Below are positions 48,033 to 60,065 of a DNA stretch of 64,000 nucleotides, piece after piece. Below the pieces are notes generated by a model that saw only the letters and a list, made by a program, of their open reading frames with translations, was not told where the DNA came from and made no database searches. The translations under genes were made by a program, and so were the position numbers. The stretch spans positions 1 through 64,000 of the forward strand of contig NW_025062289.1 of the NCBI RefSeq assembly GCF_000002995.4, given 5' to 3'. Origin of the DNA: Brugia malayi (taxonomy: Eukaryota; Nematoda; Chromadorea; Rhabditida; Onchocercidae). How positions within the stretch are numbered: the first letter of the stretch is position 1; each line of letters starts with the position of its first letter.

Positions 48033-50370
48033 GGCATACAACATGCTACTGATTGATGTATAACGATATCGTAATTATGATCAAAAATCCATTTTTCAAA
48101 GCTATACGGGTGTTGCTGTTATTTGCTCTTGTTTTCGTTCCCTCTATGCTTTTTTTTACACACAAATTTCTTTTTAACCATTTACTGATTACCATTTAAT
48201 AGTGCAAAAAATTTTTTTTTCTTAAAAAATGCGAACGCCTATGTATGGTGGGGACATAATATATGTTATGTGTCTGATTGTTCATTTTCATTTGTGTTTT
48301 CTATTGGTTGGCTTATTTTGTTAATTTCATATGTACGACACTGTGTTGTTCACTTCTCGAAGAAGTCACTTTGTTCAATTTTTTAACATCATTTTTTTTC
48401 CTAGTAATTATCTCTAATTACAAATCCTTTTTTTCTTTTCTCTTTCTTTCAGTCTCACCTTAAATTATTTTTTTCTCATATCGCCGTAAATTCCTTTCAC
48501 TTTTCTTTCCCTCTTTCCCTTCAGGTTTTATGCAATTCACAGGGAGCTCTCTGATTATTTATGCTATATCATTTGCATAAATATTTTTCTTCATGATAGC
48601 CTCCTTAAATGTTGAACTTTTTGACGATGTTTCTTTTATTTTTCTCCTAGTTATTTTTATATTCTTTGAGTTTTTTTTGGAAGTTTCATTTTCTGCATAT
48701 TGTTAGGTGTTATCTTTTAATTAATTTATCCACTGCATACCTTTTATGTTCTTTTCCCTGCGTTTTTTCATTATATTTGATTTTTTTTCTGCTCTTCACT
48801 CGTTTGTTTCCGCCCTCCTCTCCCCAAACCGTGTTAAAATGTTTTTCCAATTTAATTGTAATTGTTCATGCTCCTTGTTGGTTGCAGTTTTTCCTTCCTT
48901 ATTTTGAAGTGTTTTTCGTCCATGAACAATAATAAAAGAAATGAAATTGATGACGTGTCGAACGGTTTTCAGTTGCTAATCAATAGAAATATAAGTTATA
49001 ATCTTTAAGCTCGTCGGAATGAAATGCTGGAATCCAATTGGTTTCAGTTAGAATAATCTCGGAGGAATTCTTGCAAAATACGAAATTAGTTAATGATTTA
49101 ATTCTTAATACTTAAATTTTGAGCATTTCTTAAACTTCATAAGGCGCTTATAATATCATCGTCATCGTATTATCTCGAAATCAATTAGTGTTGTTACATG
49201 AAGAATACGGAAAGAACCACTAGTGATATTTTAATATTGATAATTTGATAAGAGATACACAAAAGCATTTCAATGATGCAAAGGTTAATTTGAGTTGTTG
49301 GTCGTATTGCTTGAACTTTTTCTGTTTAAAAACTTTCTTATTTGAAAATCTCCAGAAATCGGAACATGAAAGCAGTAAGGAACATTTTTGTTTTACATAT
49401 ATATAGCAGATTTTAAAATTCTTAGTTCTAATGTTTTCCGGTTTCCGAATCCCACAGATTCGGAAACCGAAACAACATAAAACACCTGAAAAAAGTAATA
49501 TTACTACGTGTGTAAAAAGAGCACAAAAAAATAAATAATCAGTGAAAGGTTGTGAATAGCAATCGATCTTAAACTTAAAAAGCAAAAAATTTATTGGACT
49601 ATTTTGTATGCATTATTTCAGGAATAGATGACAAAAATATCATAATTTTTAAATTAATTTTGTTCTACTATAGTGAAATTTAGAAGGAAAACTCTATGCT
49701 GCGTTTCTTTCTTTTCTTTTTTTTTTGCTACAACAATAATTACTGATTGTTTGGAAAAGTTAAAGTAACTTCTAAGCAAGAGATTTATTTGATAAAATTT
49801 ATTTCATTATTCGATACGTAGCATTTACAATGAAATATGGAATAGTTTTTAGCGATCCAATTAAGTTCTAAAATTCTTTTTTATTTTTAAATATTTGAAT
49901 TGAAGATATATTTCGTCATTATTTCTGTTTTCTAATATTGAGAAATGAAAAATCTAACATTGCCTAAATTGGAATTTTGGAATTTATATCAAAATTTTCT
50001 GTGTTAAATTTTTGGTTTCATTTTTTGTTCAACAAAGTTCTATATGGTTAGTTGTTCCATTCAAAAAAAAAATTTTTTTAAACACCTTTCACTTGATGGC
50101 TGATAATCTTCCCTTCCTAATTTCCGAAAATCCCACTTGAAGAACATACGATAGTGAATTTATTTTGAGTTACATTCAGGAAGATTTGATAATTTATAAT
50201 AAATTGCATATTAGTTTGCAACTTTATAACTTGGAAATATCGCAGAAGGACTGATTATTTCACCAATTCTTTCCTAGACAAAGTAATCATTTACAAGGGG
50301 ATAGTTTTAATGGAATTATCATATTTAAATAGTAATAGTAGAAGCAATGAAGAAATTTGTATAAACTGAA
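46888..50370. other. T-rich intergenic stretch after the FUBP gene
   Basis: It presumably starts with the FUBP 3' untranslated region; the plus strand is markedly T-rich to about 48.9 kb. No conserved exon or RNA gene is visible. A long TA microsatellite sits at 47979-48027. Confidence 0.5.
47979..48027. repeat. TA microsatellite
   Basis: An uninterrupted TA dinucleotide run of about 49 bases. Confidence 0.97.
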
Positions 50371-52696
50371 TTAAGAAAGGCTTTTTTTTTGTGCAATTAA
50401 ATATGTATTTATCATTTCATATCTTCTAAGAAGTTTTAGCGGGTGGTCATTTGTAATTTTCTTGTTTTGGTGCCATATTACTTCGATAATATCATATGCC
50501 ATATTAATAATCGATTCTTTAAGGTCTGTAAATTCTATTCCAAGAATATCTTTTGCCTGTAGTTTAATCATCTTAGCAACTGTCAATTTTTATGCTATTA
50601 TTGAGATATTATAACCTCGTATGCTGTAATCTGAAATCAATGAGATCATCAATTATTAGTATTATTGAGAGCCAGAAAAAAAGATAATTAATAAGATTAT
50701 GATAAATTATAATTTACGAGAGAATTATCGAAATGTACTTCATTGCCAAAACGACTTAGTATTTACCGCTTTGTTTTGTTGCTGAACAATGAATAAAGCC
50801 ATGCTATCGGATATGGCACTGTAATTCTTGGGATACTGTAACCTGAAATTAATGAGATTATCAATTTATTGAGACAATCATAAGTGATAGGTGGAATATC
50901 AATGGAAAATAAATCTATTTAAACCCTGCGATGAGAATTCATCACGTAGAACATTGGCAATATCCAGAAACCAGAAACTTGGTTGATAACTTAATAAAAT
51001 TCGTAATCCATCACTACGTGGTTCTCGCATAGCACGTGCTTGTGCTTGTGCTATATCAGGTAGGTCTATTAAACCAAATTGAACTGCTGGTACTGCGGGA
51101 ATTTCATTGTTCAAAAAACGACGTATTATCTAAAAAGAAAAAAAAAAGACTGAATTTATACTAATCAATTTTAGTGGAATAACATCGATATCACAAATGA
51201 TCAAATATAATTTAATAACATTGTTTTGCTAGCAAAAGAAAAACTTAAGTCAATTTTCTTTTTTTTCTGTTGTTTTATAACTTTTTAGTAAGGATAAGTT
51301 TACATCGATACTCATTCCTTGTACATTATAAAGGAGAGGTCCAACAAGTGCCGAATTGATTACAGTTAACTTGAACTTAGTGTCTGGAATTTGAAAAGTA
51401 ATTGGATGATTTTGAGTTTAAAAAAAAATATCTGAAAAAATTTAAAAACCATTATTTCATCAATGATTCGAATTCATTTGTTCCACAGTTTTATTTAACA
51501 CAATAAACGACAAAGGATGGATTTTTTAAGTACAAATTGTAAATGAGTTATCAGAGAGGACAATTCAGATGTAGTAAAATTAATCTCTAGTAAAAAACAA
51601 AATCCCATGCAGCTTTTTCTGCAAGTGTTTTACTTTTCATATAATTATTTACATTTTCGAATCGATATTACTCCAATCATTTTCGTTGAATGTTCGCGTC
51701 ATATCCGTGAGCTTCTACAATGTCAAATAATCTCAGTGCATTTGTTTAAGTTTTTTCCTCATTACGAAGTGATTTTCATTTCTTGTCGTTAATTTGTGAA
51801 GAGAGAGAGAGAAAAAAAAAAAAAGAAAACAACTCTTAAACATTTTTATTTTATTGTTGTTTATAATGTTTAAAATCAATTAAGACCGATCGATGTATGC
51901 ACAATGACCTAATTGCTAATTTGTATTTTCCTTTCGCCATTTCATATGAAATAAAATTCGAATGGACTAATGACATTATTTAATTATTCAAATAATCAAA
52001 ATTATTCTTGTTATTTTGTGCTACTTTTTTTTTCGAGAAATTAATTTTCAAAAATTTTACCATTAAGAGCAGCGCAAGAACTAGTAACAACAACTTTTTT
52101 TAGAGATGAATTTGATGCAGCAGCTCGTAATACTCGAAGAGTACCATCTACTGCAGTTGAAATGACTGATTCATGAGTGACAATTGGAAAAAGACTCGCA
52201 ACATGCAAAACATAGGTGCAATTAGCTGTTGCTCTGAAAAGATTAAAAAACAGTGAAAATGAATGGAAAAAAAAAATGAAATGAACTTGAAACGAATGAT
52301 TAAACATTCTTCAATGAAGTAGGCCAGGAAGAAAATTTAGAATTTTTAGCTCTCTCTCTCTCTTTTTCTAGAAAAGAAAAACTCTTTCTAGAAAAAGGGA
52401 AAAACAAAGAGAGAGAGAGAGAAAGGAATTGATAACAGGTTGATTAATTAATAAAAATGATAAAATAAATAAGAAATGTTGAAAGAACAGAACGAACTGA
52501 GACCATCCTTGATCATTTTCCAAATCTACTTCAACCAATTCCAAACATTCAGCTGCTCCTTCTAGTTGTTTCAGTGGATCAATTTTGAAATGATTATTAA
52601 GGTCACGTACAGTATAATTTTCCTTTAAAAGTTGATGAACACAACAAATGTAAAACCTGATGTTCCGGTAACAAGCACTCCTGTAATATTTATCAT
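50371..52696 (-). pseudogene. NAD-dependent epimerase / dihydroflavonol-reductase-like gene, decayed
   Basis: The family are extended short-chain dehydrogenases using NAD(P)H. Minus-strand exons are 52696-52498 (MINITGVLVTGTSGF nucleotide-binding start; VHQLLKENYTVRDLNNHFKI in a shifted frame), 52233-52061 (CTYVLHVASLFPIVTHESVI, KKVVVTSSCAAL), 51714-51599 (RTFNENDWSNID, then YMKSKTLAEKAAWDF holding the catalytic YxxxK), 51383-51304 (KFKLTVINSALVGPLLYNVQ), 51129-50925 (RRFLNNEIPAVPAVQFGL, AQAQARAMREPRSDG), 50842-50767 (GYSIPRITVPYPIAWLYSLF) and a last piece at about 50590-50371 (DILGIEFTDLKESIINMAYD). Breaks: a missing base in exon 1 after GTSGF, two shifts in exon 3 (about 51690 and 51658), and no in-phase join into the last piece, where a TAA lies upstream. 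Catalytic residues are visible, but the gene cannot be read through. Confidence 0.82.
52350..52424. repeat. CT/GA inverted repeat in the epimerase intron
   Basis: A CT run followed by TTTTTCTAGAAAA is mirrored by TTTCTAGAAAAAGGG and then a GA run. The arms can pair as a long imperfect hairpin between exons 1 and 2. Confidence 0.85.
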
Positions 52697-53328
52697 TCTT
52701 AATTTTTTAAATTAATCTTTATTCAACTTATTAGATTGAAAATGTCTAATTAACTTACTATTAATATTTTATTATCTCTTTTCAACAAAAAAAAAAAAAA
52801 CACAGCATTCACTTCACAAAATTGGACCCGTCAATTTTATCACTTCGATACGACATCGAATGACTTAAGGACGTGAACAGCTACTGATAACATCCTTCCG
52901 TGAATTCACGATAACAGAACTTACACCAACTGATAATAGATGTCAACGCTGGGACATAAGTTTCACATAATGTTGCACTCGGTTTACTGCGCCTCAATTT
53001 TATCGGAAGGACTGGGGTTAGATTAGTTCCTCTCATCGTTGGGGTTAATTCTACCTTATTCGTCGCTGTTCTTATCATCCGTATCTATTTGTTCCTCTTG
53101 TTTAAATTCAAACTTTAAAAATGTCAATTCTCTGTTTTTTTTTTACCACAAGTACTCTACTTGCATGCAGAAATTAAACGCACTTTTTGCATCAGAGGTT
53201 TTTGTACGAAAACTTTGTTTTCTTCTATGTTTCTTTTCGTTCACAATTAAGAGTTGCTGAGTTTTTTTTTTTTTTTTTTCAAAATTTTATGCTTATATGA
53301 ATTGTTTGTCTTCCATTCATTATGATGT
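52697..53328. other. Divergent intergenic region
   Basis: This roughly 630-base gap lies between the 5' ends of the minus-strand epimerase locus and the plus-strand nicastrin gene. It should contain both promoters. I see no recognisable element. Confidence 0.4.
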
Positions 53329-53338
53329 TGCATTTCAG
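53329..53338 (+). promoter_or_regulatory. Putative spliced-leader acceptor of the nicastrin gene
   Basis: TGCATTTCAG ends 30 bases before the ATG at 53369. It matches the nematode acceptor consensus and no coding exon lies upstream. Confidence 0.55.
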
Positions 53339-53368
53339 AATAATAAAATCGATGCAAGTGAAATTGAT

Positions 53369-56300
53369 ATGAAATATTGGTGTCAACTTTTACTTTTCGC
53401 AGCGTCCTGTATGCTGGTTTTTTTTTTTTGATTTTACTGTCATAGAAGTTGAAATTTCCTTTCGAACAGAGAAATTCTTGTCTCCATTTCAAACGAAGAA
53501 AACTCATATATATTGTAGGCAGAAGGGGAAGAGGTTCAATGTACCATTCATGGATTAGCGAAAGGTGAACATGGTGGTAAGGTTAGGTGTTGATATTGGA
53601 TGTTTTAACTAGGAATATGACTGGAGAGAAATTCATTCAGTGAAAATCAGTTGTGGTGAACGACTATCGGATCAGATCTATCTAGATTTGATTGGTGGAA
53701 GATACAGTTGCTTTCGATTGTTGAATGGAACACATGAAATTGGGTGTGGTTGTAAGTACTTGTATTGTTTAAAAGGAGATAGGCGTTGCAAGAAATGATC
53801 AGAGTAATTACTTATGGAGCTCTGTATTTGGTACCATTTCAGCTGCAGAGGAAGGAAACGAAGGTGTTGTCGTTTATGCAAATAATGCTGATGAGTTAAT
53901 CAATCTTATAGCAAGTCTTGATTCTGAAGATCGCATTATCACAGCTTTCGATATATTTCTTTTAAATGAGTAAGTTTCAGGCTGTATTTTTTAGTTTCTG
54001 TTTTTTTTTTACGAATAATACTTTTAAATAGGATACATACTGTTGCTGCTGCAGGGAAATAATCAGAGTATTGAAGGACGATAAAGTACGTGGTGTGCTT
54101 CTTTTACGCAATGAATCTTCTATCAGCGACATGAAACGACTTGATGTCGGATTTTCGGAAGATGCCGTTTGCCCTAACGAACAATTTGGTACAACTTTTT
54201 ATTGTTTCGTATTTCCCACCCAGGTCTATAATTTATGGTCAGATGAAGTAACAACTGAGTAATAGTTAAGTTCTTGATAATTTTTCTATAGAACTGAATG
54301 AGCTCCACATTTTTCAGATATTAGTGGGAAATGTGAAAATCGTTGGAATGAACACGGTGCACTGTTGCCGGAAGGCTTTCGATTCATCAATTGGAAGAAA
54401 CCAATTTTTGTTATTGAAAATTACACTGAAATTGACATCATCAGAAATTTCGTCAGTCGGTTTGCTATGCTGTATATTTACCATTTCTTCTGAAAACAGC
54501 TAAAATATGATTGAGTCATACGTTCATAGATCTCATGAATTTCAATATCTCTTCTACATCAGTCAACCAAAAAGTATTTATTGCAGTGTTATGAAGCATT
54601 CAACAAGAGGAATTTGAGAGAAGATGTACTTTGTTCAGCTCGCATGAAGCATTTCATGCGAGCAGCGGGAAATGCTCAAATATGTCTCCAACGCCAAAGG
54701 CTGTTTTACGGCTTTTCAGATTCATTGTTAGTATTCGGAAAAGTATTTTGATTTTGTTGCTTGGGCTTATACATTTCGCATTACTTGGTTTCAGGATCTC
54801 TTTATGTGACCCATTGGCAGACAAAAATTTGTTTGCAACAATTCCAGCACTTACGAAAAAGTTCAAGCCGAAAATCTTGATTCTCTCCGCCAGAGTATAC
54901 TTTCTCATATTTGTTTTCTTTCATTTTATTTGATGAATCTCAAAAGATGGGATGACTACAGAGGCAGTGTTTGACGATGTTGTAGATGGATTCCTTCAGT
55001 TCGTTCACAGAAGCAGCTGTTGGTGAGGTGTCTGTTCTCACATCACTCGTTAGTCTTCTAGCGGTTGCTAAAACGATTGCAAATCATTCCACTGAATTTG
55101 AAGCTGTAGCACAACGCAATGGGAGGGCCGTCATGTTTGCATTTTTTCACGGAGTATGTTCTTGAATTTATAACTAGGAATGCTTCATTACTATTTTTTG
55201 AATTTAACTAGTATAATATGAGTTATGGTCATGTTAGTGTAACTAAAATTCTGCCATTTGTTAGTATAGTCATACCAGTATATTTTTGTCATAGAATGCA
55301 AGAGATTTTAATGCAAATAAATGATTTCAGGAATCGCTGGGTTATATCGGAAGTAGTGCCACAGTAAATGACATCATAAAAGGCGAATTTCCTCTAGATA
55401 TCCGGTTAACAGATATCGATAGCTTTATTGAGGTGACTATAAAGATTGTGAACATGACAGCAGAACTGTTTTAATAAGGTTGACTAACAGACCATTATTA
55501 TACATGCACAGCAAATTCAACAAGCAGTAATAGGTCAAAAAAATCTAGCATTAAAGTTTACCTTACATTGTATTACTTTCACTTGTGATTATTTTGCAGG
55601 TGCAGCAGCTTGATGGTTCAGAACCAGTGTTTTCTGCTCACATCGATTCAAAGGCTTACGATACTCCTGAAAACAAACTGAAAGTGTGTGGAACAGCAAA
55701 TTCTTAGAGAAATATGTTTATTCCCATCTCTGATGGGGCTAAAATCCATTTTTTCATGCTATTTTACATCCAGTGAGTAGGATCCGATTAGGTTGTCCTA
55801 AGTTAAGCGATGACTTTGTGGTATATATTTTTTTAAATGTTAGTTGGGTTGCGTAATTATGAGAATTATGTAGTCCTTCATTTTCATTTTGTTAGATGGA
55901 TGTTACTCTAATCATTTCAGGTGCAAACTTTGCTAGACGCAGCTAAATCGTCCTTTAAGCAAAGTAAAATAAATATCGAGAGGAGGACTGGATTACCACC
56001 CTCTTCTTATCAATCATTTTTGAAGGGAAAACGTGACATAGCTGGTTTTGTTCTTCGGCCGTTTAGTCAACAATATATTTATAAGTTAGTAGGAATTGTT
56101 CAGCTGTGATAGCCTAATAAAAATGTGCACTTGCGAAAAATAAAAATTATTTATTAATATAGTTAGTAACTTATATTGTCGATCTAAAACTGAATAAAAA
56201 AAAAAAAAAAAAACCAACATACTATCAGTAATCGTTAGTAATCGTTATATATTTTCATCGTTATAATTCATTGGAGGATCAAAATGTGTTCAAAAATGGA

Positions 56301-56553
56301 ATTACCAAACTACAAACTCAAGTTGTTGCTGCTGCGAGTGTTGTTATAGGGGTTGTAACACGATTTCTCACTGGTGGTAATGAAACAGAAACTGTTTTAT
56401 TCAATCAATATGATATAGATGAACTATATGTAAGCAAAGATTACTTATCAGATTTATTCAGTTTCTTCTATATAGCACATCATAGCACTAATAACGAATA
56501 TTTTATTATAGGTAGCTGTTCTTCTGAATTGTTTCTTGAAATATTCTGATTGA
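53369..56553 (+). CDS. Nicastrin (gamma-secretase subunit), apparently C-terminally truncated
   Basis: Nicastrin is the single-pass glycoprotein of gamma-secretase and gates substrates by its ectodomain. Exons: 53369-53416 (signal peptide MKYWCQLLLFAASCML), 53613-53751, 53843-53969, 54055-54188, 54318-54451, 54587-54726, 54795-54894, 54986-55153, 55331-55432, 55600-55683 and 55921-56084, all in phase (446 codons). Then come about 56240-56429 and 56512-56553. Landmarks: CFRLLNGTHEIGC near the N-terminus, CYEAFNK, LCDPLADKN, MDSFSSFTEAAVGEVSVLTS, and FFHGESLGYIGSS (the family's GE-DYIGSS block), then RRTGLPPSSYQSFL. Exon 12 (NGITKLQTQVVAAASVVIGV) does not join in phase from exon 11. Exon 13 meets TGA at 56551 although similarity seems to continue. 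The rest of the ectodomain and the membrane helix are not found before 57 kb. It may be a truncated gene or a mis-assembled 3' end. Confidence 0.85.
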
Positions 56554-56932
56554 CATACGTGTAACTTTTTCAAAAGTATCACGAAAGGCGACAGTCGGTT
56601 TAAACATTTTATTCAATCCAATCTTTTTTTGTAGTTTTTGCTTCCATTACGACTTCATCTTTTATATAATAGTTGTTTACAGATGTAAACTCAGTTGGAA
56701 AATTACCATTTTATTGACTTGGCTAAATTCTCCAATCTTTTTGAAACTTTACAACGAAAGAAACGTATATATCGGTAGGAAGGATTTTTTACTCATTAAT
56801 TCGCACTCTTATGACTATGTTAATTGTTAATGTTCTTGGATCCAAGAATGCTGTTAATGTTCCCACAAAATTCTGTGTGGCCGTGTTCTTCACTACATAA
56901 TAACCAAATGATTTTTGACAAGAATTTTTCAG

Positions 56933-57194
56933 ATAAGAGAAAGTATATTTGTCATTACCCCGGATGACGGAAAATTACAAAGAATATGTAATACATAAGA
57001 AAACGCACGGTCAGCCCTTCACCTATTAATGCAAAGTGCCCGGTTGTGGGAGGACATTCCACTACTATTCATCATTTCGCAGTCACAAACAGACGCATGA
57101 ACTTAATCCTCAGTGCGAGGGCTGTGGCAAATTCTTCGCCACCAGGAATACACTGCAATATCATAAGAGGATCTGCCAAACAGAATCTCGTTAG
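56933..57194 (+). pseudogene. C2H2 zinc-finger exon, broken copy
   Basis: This is a terminal-type exon after TTTTTCAG. It resembles the copy at 58028-58299 in protein and in its 3' flank. It has a broken first finger (frame lost after CHYPG near 56973), then IHKKTHGQPFTY, a TAA stop where the other copy has GAA (57028), and KVPGCGRTFHYYSSFRSHKQ and CGKFFATRNTLQYHKRIC. It ends with the same TCTCGTTAG. Confidence 0.82.
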
Positions 57195-57412
57195 TTTGCA
57201 AATTTAGCAAAATTTTAAACACATATGTGAGCCTGAAATGGAGTGCCTGTGAAATGTACTATGGAGCACCTGTGACCGCTGGACAATGATAGTTGATACA
57301 ACGGAAAATTCACAATTACATTTTGTTGCAAGGCTGTTAAAAGGACTTAAATTTATACTGCCGTTTATATCCACCTCTTTCACAGATACCATACCTTCTA
57401 GCAGAAATTCCT

Positions 57413-57643
57413 TCAGTTTTTCCTTGAGAAAATTAGTCGTGAACTTTGTTGTATATCTGGGACATTGTAACTCTTTCCACAGTTAAGGCACTGCATCGTA
57501 ATGGTTTCATGTGTATGCGTAATTATTATTCCAAATAAATCTTCCTTCCCTTGAGCAATAAAACTTACATCAGCAATTAATAGCTCAATACTTGGCATAA
57601 TTTCATCTGATACCAAGGTCCACTTGCCTCGGTAGGCTAACAT
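57413..57643 (-). other. Possible zinc-finger fragment on the minus strand
   Basis: The minus-strand frame includes THTHETITMQCLNCGKSY, which looks like the end of one C2H2 finger, a linker and the CxxC start of the next. No full finger follows, and a possible donor (GAT|GTAAGT) interrupts it. It could be an exon piece of an old gene or a chance match. Confidence 0.25.
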
Positions 57644-58027
57644 TCATCTCAATCCTGTTCACCACTCCAAGTGCAAGAAACAAAAATTCGTTTTTCATTA
57701 ATTTTAAATTATTAAAATAGAGGGTAGCAAAACTTCGGCTTTAAATAAAGGAGTTTGTTACTTTTAATAACTCTAAGGAGAAAAAGAAATCCCCATGATT
57801 TTAGCTACTCTATTTACCAAAACTTATATCCAATGCAAGATCGATACATATATATGCTCAAAAATAATTAAGCAATTTCTTGTGATCCAAATTATTTGAA
57901 ATGGAATGTATTTCATTGATTATTTCACTGAAATAATATTTTTATGGTTTATTAGATTACTTAATTAGCTGCCAAACACCATAATAAAATACCAATTGCA
58001 AAAACAAATATCTTAAATGTTTTTTAG

Positions 58028-58299
58028 ACAAACGAAGCTATGAATGCCTCTATCCTGGGTGTGCTGTGATCGCGAAAAGTTACATCGAATATATAACACA
58101 TAGGAAGACACATGGTCAACCTTTTATCTATGAATGCAGAGTACCCGGTTGTGGGCGAACATTCGACTACGGACCATCATTTTGCAATCACAAGCAAACG
58201 CATGAACCTCATCCTCAATGCGAGGATTGTGACAAATTCTTCACCACCAGGAATGCACTGCAACATCACAAGATGATCTGCCGAACAAAATCTCGTTAG
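58028..58299 (+). CDS. Zinc-finger protein, 3'-terminal exon (C2H2, C2H2, C2HC)
   Basis: The exon follows TTTTTTAG and ends at TAG 58297-58299, with about 90 codons in one open frame. Finger 1 is CLYPGC with IEYITHRKTH. Finger 2 is CRVPGC, GRTF, then NHKQTH. Finger 3 is CEDC, DKFF, then HHKMIC, with Cys in place of the last His. The CxxxxC spacing of fingers 1 and 2 and the close packing suggest DNA or RNA binding in the nucleus. No Met precedes finger 1 in frame, so at least one upstream exon is needed, and I could not find it. Nothing here tells which gene family it belongs to. Confidence 0.65.
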
Positions 58300-58399
58300 T
58301 TTGCAAATTTAGCAAAATTTTAAACACATATATTAGCCTAAAATAGCATTGCGTGTGAAATGTGTTGCGAAACATTTGTAACCACTGAGTTGACAATAC

Positions 58400-60065
58400 A
58401 AAGTTTATTTAACGCATTCATACTGTATATTTATTTCTTTTCATATCGTGCACTTAATGCGTAGCAGCTGCCCATGACCTAAGAACGAACTGTTTAAAAA
58501 TATGTTGACAATGGTGACAATAACGCTTTAAGATACATCAACAAACATCGAAAATATCAACAGAGAAAGAAATAAAAAAAAAAAAAAAACACTTTTAGTC
58601 AAATTATTTTGTTTTCCTTAAACGAAAAACATGCAGAAAAGCATATCAATCCCCCACAAAGCCAAATACTATTAATCATTGTTTTAGCGCTATAAAACAA
58701 CTAAAAATTTTCATTCTAGAAAATGAGACACAATTTGGGCATTCTTCACAAGCATGAGAAAAGGCGTGTAACAATCAGACGTTTTCGAGACATCAGAATG
58801 CAGTGACCGATTAATGATTTATTTTTTTTCTCCATTTAATATTCCATGAATATCGCAGAAACGCATAAACAACAAACTGACAGTAAAATTCGAATTCACA
58901 GCAAACGAGTTATCATGCCAAAAGATAATAAAAAATACGTAAGTGAGAAGAAAGTATTCTCTCAATAATATGTAACAAAAGTGGGCGAATACGAGGTGAG
59001 AAGTGGTATTATAAAAAAAAAAAAAGCTAAGATAGATTTGTAGCATATTTTTATAATTGTTGATTATTAATTAACTGACTTAAGTTCAATATGCAAAAAA
59101 CTGTTGAACTTTATTTTATTTGCATTATACTTGCTTTGCTCACATTCTGTTGAGGATATTTGACAATTTATGCAAAAAAAAAAAAAGTTTAATAAATTCA
59201 TTCTGGAGCAACCTTACAATGTAAAAGTTAACAATATTTGTAATTAGCAATGATTTCAGCTTATTTTTGACGATAAAATTAATTTTAATCACAAATTTCG
59301 GTATGGATCTCTAGAAAATTTTGACAACTTCTAAGAGTTTTTGTGAATTTAATACTGAAAAAAATTTTAATTTTTTTTAAATTCCATTTTAATTAAGTGA
59401 AAAACAGTACTGGAAAAATACAAATCATTTAAAAATAAATATAATTTGAACTTAATTGATTACATTTATTTGCATTGCCCTTGATGCGCATACATTATGT
59501 CGGGGATATTTGACAATTTATGCATAAAAGAAAGTTTTAAAAAATAACTTTGGAGAAATCATTCAATGTAGAAATTGATAAAATTTGCAATTAATGATGA
59601 TTTTAATTTTTTTTTCTGACATTAAAATTAATTTTATTTACAAATTTAATGTTCGATTAGTTTGCACAATAAATTTAATAATTTTATGGTTCTTGAATAG
59701 TAGCAAAATCGAAATTTCATTGAATTATGGAAGAATTATGGATTTTTTATGCATTTTGCTTAAAAATCGACATGATCTTCTAGTTTTTGGGAAGTTTTTT
59801 ACCCCAATATAATTATAAAAACAATTAAATATCAATTATAAATGATTAAACGGTAAATAAATCATAAAATACAATGTTTATTAACCTAAATCAAGAGAAA
59901 ATTAGATGGAACAATACATATTTCAATCAAAAAAAGAAAAAAAAAATGAATTTGACTATTAATTTTAACTATTACAATGTATGATAGTAAAATTACATCA
60001 GCACAAGCACTTTAAAAAAACATACTTGTGTTCATGATTTAACCGTTCTTGTAAAACAACACGGT
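58400..60065. other. AT-rich intergenic stretch with a diverged direct repeat
   Basis: No exon is recognised. Two related segments, 59104-59300 and 59464-59655, share TATTTGCATT, GATATTTGACAATTTATGCA, an ATGTA-AAATTGATAA-like stretch and ATTAAAATTAATTTTA, in the same order. Confidence 0.65.
59104..59655 (+). repeat. Pair of diverged direct repeats (about 190 bp each)
   Basis: Copies at about 59104-59300 and 59464-59655 are aligned by the shared 20-mer GATATTTGACAATTTATGCA (59155 and 59506) and similar flanks. They are spaced about 350 bp apart. The family is unknown. Confidence 0.7.

Noticed and set aside
52881..53078. Minus-strand opening upstream of the epimerase start
   Set aside because: It resembles no family, has no clear donor to the first epimerase exon, and lies in the divergent promoter gap.
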